From Pantoea sp. (GTDB lineage Bacteria; Pseudomonadota; Gammaproteobacteria; Enterobacterales; Enterobacteriaceae), in the NCBI RefSeq assembly GCF_028283705.1, contig NZ_JAPWKD010000032.1:496001-560000 (forward strand): a stretch of DNA of 64,000 bases, in the 5' to 3' direction. Positions 35,324-43,649 of this stretch are shown in pieces. A model generated the notes under the pieces. That model searched no databases. It was not told the origin of the DNA and worked only from the letters and a program-made list of their open reading frames with translations. Positions within the stretch are counted from its first letter, which is position 1. Each line of letters starts with the position of its first letter. Position numbers and translations under genes: made by a program.

Positions 35324-36070
35324 ATGAAAGCACTTGAAGGCAAAATTGCGCTGGTGACGGGCGCTTCGAAAGGCATCGGTGCCGCTATCGCCATGACTTT
35401 CGCGGCGGCCGGTGCCCGGGTTGTGGTGAATTATCGTCAGGACGAAGTTGGCGCGGCTGATGTCGTCACGGATATTCGTGGTCTGGGCAGCGATGCCATC
35501 GCCGTTCAGGCCGATATCTCACGTGAAGATGATGTGGCGCGGTTGTTCGCTACCTGTATTGAGCAATTTGGCGCACCAGATATTGTGGTCAACAACGCAG
35601 GCATTTTTCATCACGGCGATTTTGTGGCGCTCAGCGTTGTTGAAATGCAGCAGCAGTTGAATGTAAATCTGCTGGGTACGTTGCTGGTTTGCCAGCAGGC
35701 AGCCCGGCATTTCCCCACGCGTGGCGGTTGCATCATTAACCTCAGCGCGCTAAATAGCCAGCGTAGCACCCCAGGCTCGGTGCTGTGGGCGGCGACCAAA
35801 GGCGCGATTGATACCCTCACCCAGGGACTGGCACGAGAACTGGGTCCCCGTAATATCCGCGTTAATGCGCTGGCACCCGGCATCATCCTGACCGAAGGTT
35901 TACTGGCAGCGAAGAAGATGCATCCGGAACTGAAAGCACAGTTAATTGCGGCGACACCGCTGGGACGTTTTGGTTTGCCGGAAGATGTCGCGCAGGTTGC
36001 GCTGTTTCTGGCATCAGAGGAGTCGGCCTATGTCAGTGGTGAACGAGTACTGATTGCTGGCGGGGTGTAA
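35324..36070 (+). CDS. Short-chain dehydrogenase/reductase with atypical active site
   Basis: A 248-residue SDR. The cofactor motif VTGASKGIG is at residues 10-18, NNAGI near 86 and the serine region INLSALNSQ near 140. The usual catalytic YxxxK is WAATK here: codon 155 is TGG (Trp) and Lys159 is kept. The change is in the DNA and not a reading problem, since the frame is intact. Most SDRs need that Tyr as the acid-base, so the enzyme may be inactive, altered or a ligand-binding protein. The ATG at 35324 has GGAGAG upstream. Control by the divergent AraC protein is likely. Confidence 0.85.
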   Translation: MKALEGKIALVTGASKGIGAAIAMTFAAAGARVVVNYRQDEVGAADVVTDIRGLGSDAIAVQADISREDDVARLFATCIEQFGAPDIVVNNAGIFHHGDFVALSVVEMQQQLNVNLLGTLLVCQQAARHFPTRGGCIINLSALNSQRSTPGSVLWAATKGAIDTLTQGLARELGPRNIRVNALAPGIILTEGLLAAKKMHPELKAQLIAATPLGRFGLPEDVAQVALFLASEESAYVSGERVLIAGGV

Positions 36071-36092
36071 ACTTTAGCTGACACTGGATAAA

Positions 36093-36120
36093 AAAATGGG
36101 ACGCCAAGGCGTCCCATTTT
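36093..36120. terminator. Bidirectional terminator between SDR and deaD
   Basis: AAAATGGGACGCC pairs with GGCGTCCCATTTT around AA. Each side ends in A or T runs, so it can stop both the SDR transcript and the convergent deaD transcript. Confidence 0.92.
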
Positions 36121-36138
36121 GCTATTTAGCTTTGTCGC

Positions 36139-38073
36139 TTAGATGTCACGACGACGCGGTGCAGCAGCACCTGCTTCTTCACGACGCGGACCACGCCCAC
36201 CTTCACGGCTGAAGCGTCCGCCTTCACGGCCACCTTCACGACGCTCAGAGGAGAAGCGACGACCGCCTTCACGACCTTCACCACGTGCACCAGCACCGCC
36301 TTCACGGTTACCACGACGCTCACCACCGAAATCACGACCACCGCTACGGCGTTCGCCGCTGCGCTCACCACCACGTTCGTGCGGCTGTGCATCGCCCAGC
36401 AGCTGCATATTCATCGGCTTGTTGAGAATACGCGTACGGGTGAAATGCTGCAGAACTTCACCCGGCATGCCTTTCGGCAGCTCGATGGTGGAGTGAGTAC
36501 CAAACAGTTTGATGTTACCGATGTAACGGCTGCTGATATCACCTTCGTTAGCAATTGCGCCCACGATATGACGAACTTCAACGCCATCATCACGGCCTAC
36601 TTCAATGCGGTACAGCTGCATTTCGCCAACGTCACGACGCTCACGACGCGGACGGTCGCCATCACGGCTTTCACGCGGACCGCGTGAGTCACGTGAATCA
36701 CGGCTGTCACGACGATCATCACGATCGCGGAATTCACGACGCTGCGGACGCGGTGCATCTGCTGGCAGAATCAGCGGACGTTCGCCCTGTGCCATTTTCA
36801 GCAGTGCGGCAGCCAGGGTTTCCATATCCAGCTCTTCTTCCGGCTGCATTTTGCTGAGCAGCGCGCGGTACATATCCAGATCGCTGCTTTCCAGTTGCTG
36901 CTGTACTTTCGCAGCAAATTTAGCCAGACGACGCTCACCCAGCAGCTCGGCATTCGGCAGTTCAACTTCCGGAATGGTCAGCTTCATGGTGCGTTCAATG
37001 TTGCGCAGCAGACGACGCTCGCGGTTCTCAACGAACAGCAGCGCACGGCCTGCACGACCCGCACGACCGGTACGGCCGATACGGTGAACGTAAGATTCTG
37101 CGTCCATCGGAATGTCGTAGTTAACAACCAGGCTGATACGCTCAACGTCCAGACCACGTGCCGCAACATCGGTCGCGATCAGGATGTCCAGACGACCATC
37201 TTTCAGGCGCTCCAGCGTCTGCTCACGCAGTGCCTGGTTCATGTCACCGTTCAGTGCTGCGCTGTTATAGCCGCTGCGCTCCAGCGCTTCAGCCACTTCC
37301 AGCGTTGCGTTTTTGGTACGCACAAAGATGATCGCAGCATCGAAGTCTTCTGCTTCGAGGAAACGTACCAGCGCATCAGTTTTACGGCCATAAGCGGTCC
37401 AGTAAGACTGAGAGATGTCCGGGCGAGTCGTAACGCTGGACTGAATGCGCACTTCCTGCGGATCTTTCATGAAACGCTTGGTGATACGACGGATCGCTTC
37501 CGGCATGGTGGCAGAGAACAGAGCGGTCTGATGACCTTCCGGGATCTGCGCCATGATGGTTTCAACGTCTTCAATAAAGCCCATACGCAGCATTTCGTCG
37601 GCTTCGTCCAGCACCAGACCACGCAGATTAGACAGATCAAGAGTACCGCGTTTCAGGTGGTCGAGCAGACGACCCGGGGTGCCCACCACAATTTGTGGGC
37701 CCTGACGCAGTGCGCGCAGCTGCACGTCATAACGCTGGCCGCCGTACAGGGCCAATACGTTGACGCCACGCATATGTTTAGAGAATTCAGTCGCTGCTTC
37801 AGCTACCTGCACCGCCAGTTCGCGGGTGGGTGCCAGCACCAGAATCTGCGGTGCCTTCAGCGACGGGTCAATGTTGTTCAGCAGCGGCAGAGAGAACGCT
37901 GCAGTTTTACCACTACCGGTCTGTGCCATACCCAGCACGTCACGGCCAGCCAGCAGGTGCGGAATGCACTCGGCCTGGATCGGTGACGGCTTGACGTAAC
38001 CCATGTCGTTAAGAGCAGACAGGATGGATTCGTTAAGGCCCAGATCAGCAAAAGTGGTTTGAATATCAGTCAT
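36139..38073 (-). CDS. deaD: DEAD-box ATP-dependent RNA helicase DeaD (CsdA)
   Basis: 644 residues. The ATG at 38073 gives MTDIQTTFADLGLNESIL as in E. coli DeaD. Helicase motifs are AQTGSGKT, DEAD, SAT and HRIGRTGRAGR, followed by the dimerisation and RNA-binding region. A long low-complexity tail (about residues 440-490 and 570-644) is rich in Arg, Gly, Glu and Ser. CsdA aids large-subunit assembly and mRNA decay, above all in the cold, and can join the degradosome. The gene is downstream of nlpI and the small yrbN frame. Confidence 0.95.
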   Translation of the reverse strand: MTDIQTTFADLGLNESILSALNDMGYVKPSPIQAECIPHLLAGRDVLGMAQTGSGKTAAFSLPLLNNIDPSLKAPQILVLAPTRELAVQVAEAATEFSKHMRGVNVLALYGGQRYDVQLRALRQGPQIVVGTPGRLLDHLKRGTLDLSNLRGLVLDEADEMLRMGFIEDVETIMAQIPEGHQTALFSATMPEAIRRITKRFMKDPQEVRIQSSVTTRPDISQSYWTAYGRKTDALVRFLEAEDFDAAIIFVRTKNATLEVAEALERSGYNSAALNGDMNQALREQTLERLKDGRLDILIATDVAARGLDVERISLVVNYDIPMDAESYVHRIGRTGRAGRAGRALLFVENRERRLLRNIERTMKLTIPEVELPNAELLGERRLAKFAAKVQQQLESSDLDMYRALLSKMQPEEELDMETLAAALLKMAQGERPLILPADAPRPQRREFRDRDDRRDSRDSRDSRGPRESRDGDRPRRERRDVGEMQLYRIEVGRDDGVEVRHIVGAIANEGDISSRYIGNIKLFGTHSTIELPKGMPGEVLQHFTRTRILNKPMNMQLLGDAQPHERGGERSGERRSGGRDFGGERRGNREGGAGARGEGREGGRRFSSERREGGREGGRFSREGGRGPRREEAGAAAPRRRDI

Positions 38074-38089
38074 GTAGTACACGTGCCTC

Positions 38090-38146
38090 TTAGATTGCGG
38101 CGGCCAGTCTACATAACTCGTCATGAAAATTTTCAGTCATTTTCAT
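38090..38146 (-). CDS. yrbN: Small protein YrbN
   Basis: An 18-residue frame, MKMTENFHDELCRLAAAI, lying 16 bp upstream of deaD. It matches the start of E. coli YrbN (26 residues, shown to be made) in sequence (FHDELCRLAA) and in position between nlpI and deaD. It is shorter at the C-terminus. In E. coli translation of yrbN is thought to be coupled to deaD expression. A second in-frame ATG at codon 3 could serve as start. Confidence 0.8.
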   Translation of the reverse strand: MKMTENFHDELCRLAAAI

Positions 38147-38251
38147 CGAAAAGTGTGAACCGGCTCAAATTAGAAGTTTCGACGAACAGAAAAGCCCTCA
38201 TCCCGGAAGATGATGACTTAACGGGTAATTCAGGCAATAAAAGTTCGTCAG

Positions 38252-39136
38252 CTATTGCTGGTCAGATTCTGATAAATCGTCTTGTGCCTGGCCGAGTTGC
38301 GCCAGTTCCAACAATGCGTATCGGTGTTCAACAAAGTTGTTGACGTTGTTGGCCACCGCCAGTTTGAACAACGCTTTCGCGTCGTCCTTCTCCCCCAGAC
38401 TTAGGTAGTACTTACCTAAATAGAAGTTGGTTTCACTGAGATGTTCAGCGAGCGAGGTGTTATCCGTTGCGTCCGCCTTGAGACGTTCCATCAATGTTTT
38501 TTCACTGATGTCGCCCAGGTAGAACTCGACAATATTCCATCCCCATTGGTCCCGGACCGCTTTATCGTAACGTTGTTTAAGCGTTACTTTGGCCTTGCTG
38601 GCATCCATCTCGTGTTCAACGAGGTAGAGCCACAGACTGCGGAATGGATCATTAGGATCGTCTTGATAAAACGCCAGCAGATCATCTTGCGCTAACTTGT
38701 ATCGACCGCCGTAATAGAGGGCGATACCACGGTTTAAATGCGCATAATTGTAAGTTGGATCAAGCTCAAGTACAGAATCAAACGCTTCATAGGCAGCATC
38801 AAAATTGCCTGCCTGCGTTAAATATATGCCGAGATAGTTAAACACCTCTGGCATATCCGGTCTGATAGACAGCGCTTGCGAAAAATCGTTCCGCGCTAAT
38901 GCTCTCAGACCTAAGCTATCATACAACACTCCACGCTCATATAATAGCTGTGCGCGTTCATCATCGGTCAGGGCACGACTGGCAAGAATTTGTTCCATTC
39001 GCGCCAGAATCACTTCCTGCTGCAGTGTGGGCTGCAAAGGTACTGCCAGAACTTCGTTCTTACGCCAATTGGAGTTGCTGCATCCTGCCAGCGTCAAAGC
39101 TGTCGCAACAAAACACCAGCGCAAAAAAGGCTTCAT
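38252..39136 (-). CDS. nlpI: Lipoprotein NlpI
   Basis: 294 residues, the same length as E. coli NlpI. The signal peptide ends in the lipobox LAGC (C19), and the mature part is made of TPR helices (for example AYEAFDSVLELDPTYNYAHLNRGIALYYGGRY). The outer-membrane lipoprotein is an adaptor that delivers the endopeptidase MepS to the protease Prc and organises peptidoglycan hydrolases. It lies between pnp and deaD, as in E. coli. Confidence 0.96.
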   Translation of the reverse strand: MKPFLRWCFVATALTLAGCSNSNWRKNEVLAVPLQPTLQQEVILARMEQILASRALTDDERAQLLYERGVLYDSLGLRALARNDFSQALSIRPDMPEVFNYLGIYLTQAGNFDAAYEAFDSVLELDPTYNYAHLNRGIALYYGGRYKLAQDDLLAFYQDDPNDPFRSLWLYLVEHEMDASKAKVTLKQRYDKAVRDQWGWNIVEFYLGDISEKTLMERLKADATDNTSLAEHLSETNFYLGKYYLSLGEKDDAKALFKLAVANNVNNFVEHRYALLELAQLGQAQDDLSESDQQ

Positions 39137-39216
39137 TTCCCACTCCCGAATACAAACATTGGGATAACCATCCTGTCATCCGCCTGCTATGCACAAGGGT
39201 TCCCGCCCTCGCGATG

Positions 39217-39342
39217 ATACCCGTCATACTTCAGATTGCAGCTACGTTGGCTGTACTCATTCACCCTGGTCGCTTACCTGAGTAAGTTTCCTGGGATTCA
39301 CTCGCTTGCCACCTTACTGCTACCTGAATTACCTGCGGTATA
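39217..39342. repeat. ERIC (IRU) element
   Basis: A 126-bp imperfect palindrome beginning ATACCCGTCATACTTC and ending GGTATA. The centre (CACCCTGGTCGCTTACC, GAGTAAGTTTCCTGGGATTC) matches the core used for ERIC typing. ERIC elements are non-coding repeats of about 127 bp in enterobacterial intergenic DNA and are often transcribed. This copy lies between pnp and nlpI. Confidence 0.92.
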
Positions 39343-39348
39343 CAAACA

Positions 39349-39373
39349 CCTCTCCCAGCCAGGCAGGGAGAGG
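39349..39373 (-). terminator. Probable pnp terminator
   Basis: CCTCTCCC (39349-39356) and GGGAGAGG (39366-39373) form an 8-bp stem 15 bp after the pnp stop. On the minus strand it is followed by TGTTTGT, a moderate U-tract. Confidence 0.65.
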
Positions 39374-39388
39374 TTAATCAGGAAATAC

Positions 39389-41527
39389 TTATTCAGCTTC
39401 AGGTGCGTCGGTCGCAGCGGTGGTCTCGATCGCCTGCGGTTTCTGCTCTGTCGCTTCTTTGATGCTCAGACGCACACGGCCCTGACGGTCCACTTCCAGT
39501 ACTTTAACCGGAACTTCCTGGCCCATCTGCAGGTAGTCGGTCACTTTCTCAACGCGCTTATCAGCGATTTGCGAAATATGAACCAGACCCTCTTTGCCGC
39601 CGCCAATCGCAACGAAGGCACCGAAATCAACGATACGGGTCACTTTACCAGTGTAAATACGGCCCACTTCAATTTCTGCAGTGATTTCTTCGATACGACG
39701 GATTGCTTCTTTCGCTTTCAGACCATCGGTCGCTGCGATCTTCACGGTGCCATCATCTTCGATTTCGATGGTGGTGCCGGTTTCTTCAGTCAGCGCACGG
39801 ATGACAGAACCGCCTTTACCGATAACATCTTTGATCTTGTCAGAATTGATCTTGATGGTGTAAATGCGCGGTGCGAACTCAGAGATCTCCTGACGCGGCG
39901 TGCTGATTGCCTGTTCCATCACGCTCAGGATATGCAGACGCGCACCCTTAGCCTGATTCAGAGCAACCTGCATGATCTCGCGGGTGATCCCTTCAATTTT
40001 GATATCCATCTGCAGCGCGGTAATACCTTCACGGCTACCGGCTACTTTGAAGTCCATGTCGCCGAGGTGATCTTCGTCACCCAGGATGTCAGACAGAACA
40101 ACAAATTTCTCGTCTTCTTTCACCAGACCCATCGCGATACCGGCAACGGCCGCTTTGATCGGTACACCTGCATCCATCAGTGCCAGAGAAGCACCGCAGA
40201 CGGAAGCCATAGAAGAAGAACCGTTCGATTCAGTGATTTCAGATACCACACGCACGGTGTACGGGAAGTCTTCCTGCTTCGGCATCACTGCCAGCACGCC
40301 GCGTTTCGCCAGACGACCGTGACCAATTTCACGACGCTTTGGCGAACCGACCATACCAGTCTCACCCACCGAGTACGGAGGGAAGTTGTAGTGGAACAGG
40401 AAGCTGTCGGTGCGCTCACCCATCAGCTCGTCCAGGTTCTGCGCATCGCGTGCGGTACCCAGGGTCGCAGCAACCAACGCCTGAGTTTCACCACGGGTGA
40501 ACAGAGCTGAACCGTGGGTACGCGGCAGCACGCCAGTACGCACGTCCAGACCACGGATCATGTCTTTTTCACGGCCATCGATACGCGGTTCACCGTTCAG
40601 AATACGGGTACGAACAACGTTCTTCTCAAGGCTGTGCACGATATCGCCGATTTCAGCGCTATCCAGAGTTTCATCTTCAGCCAGCAGTGCAGCGATGGTT
40701 TCATCTTTGATGACGCCAACCTGAGTATAACGCTCCTGCTTGTCGGTGATGCGGTAAGCATCGCTGATACGTGCTTCTGCCAGGGCAGCAACACGTGCAA
40801 TCAGGGCATCATTAGCCGCTTCTGGCTGCCAGTCCCAACGCGGTTTGCCAGCTTCAGCCACCAGTGCATTGATGTTCTCAATAACAACCTGCTGCTGGTC
40901 GTGGCCGAATACCACTGCGCCCAGCATCTGATCTTCAGTCAGGATGTCAGCTTCTGATTCAACCATCAACACTGCGTTCTGGGTACCGGCAACCACCAGG
41001 TCCAGACGAGATTGTTTGACTTCGTCAGCGGTTGGGTTCAGGACGTACTGATCGTTGATATAGCCAACACGTGCCGCGCCAATCGGGCCATTGAACGGGA
41101 TACCAGACAGTGACAGTGCAGCAGATGCACCAATCATTGCCACGATGTCCGGGTTAACCTGCGGGTTAACAGAAACAACGGTAGCGATAACCTGAACTTC
41201 GTTAACGAAGCCTTCCGGGAACAGCGGGCGAACCGGGCGGTCAATCAGACGCGCAATCAGGGTTTCGCCTTCGCTCGGACGGCCTTCACGACGGAAGAAG
41301 CTACCCGGGATACGGCCAGCAGCGTAGGTACGCTCCTGGTAGTTAACGGTCAGCGGGAAGAAATCCTGACCAGCTTTCGCTTTTTTCTGGCCAACAACGG
41401 TTACGAAAACCGCGGTGTCGTCCATGCTCACCATCACAGCGGCAGTAGCCTGGCGTGCCATCATGCCGGTTTCCAGCGTGACGGTATGCTGACCATATTG
41501 GAATTTGCGTACGATCGGGTTCAGCAA
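39389..41527 (-). CDS. pnp: Polyribonucleotide nucleotidyltransferase
   Basis: 712 residues, nearly identical to E. coli PNPase from MLNPIVRKFQYGQHTVTLETG onward. Two RNase PH domains (about 1-210 and 310-545), a KH domain (near KDVIGKGGSVIRALTEETG) and an S1 domain (near VGRIYTGKVTRIVDFGAFVAIG) are in the usual order. The trimer degrades RNA 3' to 5' with phosphate and is a degradosome component. It is downstream of rpsO; in E. coli it controls its own leader after RNase III cleavage, and a matching hairpin is present here. Confidence 0.98.
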   Translation of the reverse strand: MLNPIVRKFQYGQHTVTLETGMMARQATAAVMVSMDDTAVFVTVVGQKKAKAGQDFFPLTVNYQERTYAAGRIPGSFFRREGRPSEGETLIARLIDRPVRPLFPEGFVNEVQVIATVVSVNPQVNPDIVAMIGASAALSLSGIPFNGPIGAARVGYINDQYVLNPTADEVKQSRLDLVVAGTQNAVLMVESEADILTEDQMLGAVVFGHDQQQVVIENINALVAEAGKPRWDWQPEAANDALIARVAALAEARISDAYRITDKQERYTQVGVIKDETIAALLAEDETLDSAEIGDIVHSLEKNVVRTRILNGEPRIDGREKDMIRGLDVRTGVLPRTHGSALFTRGETQALVAATLGTARDAQNLDELMGERTDSFLFHYNFPPYSVGETGMVGSPKRREIGHGRLAKRGVLAVMPKQEDFPYTVRVVSEITESNGSSSMASVCGASLALMDAGVPIKAAVAGIAMGLVKEDEKFVVLSDILGDEDHLGDMDFKVAGSREGITALQMDIKIEGITREIMQVALNQAKGARLHILSVMEQAISTPRQEISEFAPRIYTIKINSDKIKDVIGKGGSVIRALTEETGTTIEIEDDGTVKIAATDGLKAKEAIRRIEEITAEIEVGRIYTGKVTRIVDFGAFVAIGGGKEGLVHISQIADKRVEKVTDYLQMGQEVPVKVLEVDRQGRVRLSIKEATEQKPQAIETTAATDAPEAE

Positions 41528-41604
41528 AATAAAAGTCCTTAACGTCGGGGCAGACCCATCTCAGGCCCGCCGGGGATTACCGATCTTCAGCTGCATCCTC
41601 GCGA

Positions 41605-41649
41605 CTAATGACAACCTTTAACCGCCCTTGCGGTAAAGCCTCTCATTAG
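41605..41649 (-). promoter_or_regulatory. pnp leader hairpin, likely RNase III site
   Basis: In the 309-bp pnp-rpsO interval, CTAATGA (41605-41611) pairs with TCATTAG (41643-41649), with further pairing of ACCGC and GCGGT inside. The place and shape match the double-stranded pnp leader that RNase III cuts in E. coli to permit PNPase autoregulation. No reading frame was seen in the rest of the interval. Confidence 0.6.
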
Positions 41650-41728
41650 CCGCGCGAACCTCTGCAAGCGAAGATCACTCTCAGCAACAATACATGAGTT
41701 TGGACCGGATTGCTGCCGATTGCTCGAA

Positions 41729-41756
41729 AAAAGGGGCCATAAAGGCCCCCTTTTCG
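41729..41756. terminator. rpsO terminator
   Basis: AAAAGGGGCC and GGCCCCcTTTT pair around ATAAA. It lies 81 bp after rpsO on the minus strand and corresponds to the partly leaky terminator between rpsO and pnp in E. coli. The flanking A and T runs make it usable in both directions. Confidence 0.88.
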
Positions 41757-41836
41757 CGAAACTCGCACAAATCTGATCGCCAGATGCGTTTTTTCGCATA
41801 CTGTCTGCGCTACACCCTTGATCAGATTCTTCAGAC

Positions 41837-42106
41837 TTAGCGACGCAGACCCAGGTTTTCGATCAGGCTGGTGTAGCGTGCAACGTCTTTACGCTTCAGG
41901 TAGTCCAGCAGCTTACGACGCTGGGATACCATGCGCAGCAGACCGCGACGGCTGTGGTGGTCTTTTTTGTGCTCAGAGAAGTGACCCTGCAGGTGGTTAA
42001 TCTGAGCAGTCAGCAGAGCAACCTGAACTTCAGTTGAACCGCTGTCGTTGGTGCCACGACCGTATTTGGCAACGATCTCTGCTTTAGCTTCTGCGCTTAG
42101 AGACAT
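41837..42106 (-). CDS. rpsO: 30S ribosomal protein S15
   Basis: 89 residues. MSLSAEAKAEIVAKYGR and the conserved HSRRGLLRMVSQRRKLLDYL identify S15, which binds the three-way junction of 16S rRNA early in small-subunit assembly. In E. coli it also represses its own translation through a pseudoknot at the start of the mRNA. It lies between truB and pnp. Confidence 0.98.
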   Translation of the reverse strand: MSLSAEAKAEIVAKYGRGTNDSGSTEVQVALLTAQINHLQGHFSEHKKDHHSRRGLLRMVSQRRKLLDYLKRKDVARYTSLIENLGLRR

Positions 42107-42232
42107 AATAAACTCCAGTTATCAATGAATGTATGTATGGGTGCCGATCTCTAATTCAGCAGCCCGCTTTAAAGCCGCGCTATTCTACTCTTCGTACAAC
42201 AGCAACGCAAATGCCCCTTTATACAAGGCGCA

Positions 42233-43177
42233 TTATTGTGGAAACTCCACCACCAGACGGCGCGGGGCAACGCGCTGCCGGTCATCAATCTCTGCCATAC
42301 CAATAAATTTACGCGCCTCACCTTCGGTGACACGCACCAGGCCAGCAGCAGGTACGTCAACGGCCTCTACCGGTTGCCCCAGCTTGAAGTAAACCGCGAT
42401 GGCATCGGGGAGATTCACTTCCGGGAAATCCGCCGCCGGGCTATCCATCGGTAGCAGCAGAGGGTCAAGCAAATCCGCGGGCGCAATTTCTGCCGCATTG
42501 GCCTGCTCCAGCAAAGCCTGCAACTGCTCAAGCGTCACCATTTTTTCTGCCGGATAGCGGGAAACCTGCAAGCGACGCAGCATGGTCACATGCGCACCAC
42601 AGCCCAGCTTTTCACCCAAATCGTCAATGATGGTACGAATGTAGGTGCCTTTGGAGCAGTGAATCTCCAGCTCCAGCTCGTCCCCTTCCCAGCGAATAAA
42701 CCGCAGTTCATATACGGTGATGGGACGGGGTTCGCGCTCGACGGTGATTCCCTGACGCGCGTACTCATACAACGGGCGCCCCTGATGCTTCAGCGCCGAA
42801 AACATGGTCGGCACCTGTTGGGTGTCGCCACGAAAACTTTCCAGCGCGGCGTCAAGATCCGCCTGAGTAAAGGTCACCGCACGCGTTTCAACCACGTTGC
42901 CGTCAGCATCGGAGGTATCGGTACGCTCGCCGAGGCGGGCAATCACGCGATAACGCTTGTCTGAATCCAGCAGAAATTGCGAGAACTTGGTCGCTTCGCC
43001 GAGGCAAATGGGCAACATGCCCGTCGCCAGAGGATCCAGCGCACCCGTGTGGCCCGCTTTGTTCGCATTGAAGATGCGTTTTACTTTTTGCAGCACGTCA
43101 TTGGAAGACGCGCCCTGATGCTTATCCAGCAGCAATACACCATGCACATCGCGACCGCGACGACGAGGACGACTCAT
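42233..43177 (-). CDS. truB: tRNA pseudouridine-55 synthase TruB
   Basis: 314 residues as in E. coli. The catalytic Asp lies in GHTGALDPLATGMLP near residue 48. A C-terminal PUA domain contains AAGLVRVTEGEARKFIGM. It makes pseudouridine 55 in the T-loop of tRNAs and acts as a tRNA chaperone. Its ATG shares one base with the rbfA stop (TGATG), so the two are translationally coupled. Confidence 0.97.
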   Translation of the reverse strand: MSRPRRRGRDVHGVLLLDKHQGASSNDVLQKVKRIFNANKAGHTGALDPLATGMLPICLGEATKFSQFLLDSDKRYRVIARLGERTDTSDADGNVVETRAVTFTQADLDAALESFRGDTQQVPTMFSALKHQGRPLYEYARQGITVEREPRPITVYELRFIRWEGDELELEIHCSKGTYIRTIIDDLGEKLGCGAHVTMLRRLQVSRYPAEKMVTLEQLQALLEQANAAEIAPADLLDPLLLPMDSPAADFPEVNLPDAIAVYFKLGQPVEAVDVPAAGLVRVTEGEARKFIGMAEIDDRQRVAPRRLVVEFPQ

Positions 43178-43584
43178 CAATCCTCCTTGTCGTCGTCCGC
43201 TGCATGATCGCCACGGCGTTCAGCATCATTTTTGACAACGTTGGTGACCAGGTTTGACATGCGCATACCTTCGATCAACGAGTTGTCATAGAAGAAGGTC
43301 AGCTCAGGCACAATGCGCAGACGCATCGCTTTACCCAGCAAAGTACGGATATAGCCGGAAGCTTCTTTCAGCGCCTTCAGACCGTTTTTCACCGCTTCTT
43401 CATCTTTATCGTTCAGAAAAGTGACAAACACTTTGGCATAAGCCAGATCGCGTGACACTTCAACGCCAGAAACCGTCACCATCATACCGAGGCGCGGATC
43501 TTTAATTTCGCGTTGCAGAATAATGGCAATCTCTTTCTGCAGCTCCTGAGAAACGCGCTGCGGGCGACCAAATTCTTTCGCCAT
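43177..43584 (-). CDS. rbfA: Ribosome-binding factor A
   Basis: 135 residues from the start MAKEFGRPQRVSQELQKEIA, with a KH-type fold and a disordered C-terminus ending AADDDKED. RbfA binds immature 30S subunits and helps 16S rRNA 5' processing; it is cold-inducible in E. coli. It lies between infB and truB in the long nusA operon. Confidence 0.97.
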   Translation of the reverse strand: MAKEFGRPQRVSQELQKEIAIILQREIKDPRLGMMVTVSGVEVSRDLAYAKVFVTFLNDKDEEAVKNGLKALKEASGYIRTLLGKAMRLRIVPELTFFYDNSLIEGMRMSNLVTNVVKNDAERRGDHAADDDKED

Positions 43585-43649
43585 GATTATTTCTCCCAAA
43601 TAATTCGGGAGGCCAATGGCCTCCCAAATTGCAACACATCAGATGATGA

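Noticed and set aside
36895..37986. A 363-codon plus-strand frame within deaD
   Set aside because: Antisense shadow of the helicase core with no recognisable domain.
39236..40510. A 424-codon plus-strand open frame within pnp and the ERIC element
   Set aside because: Antisense shadow of pnp; rich in Phe, His, Thr and Arg, as expected from reversed codons.
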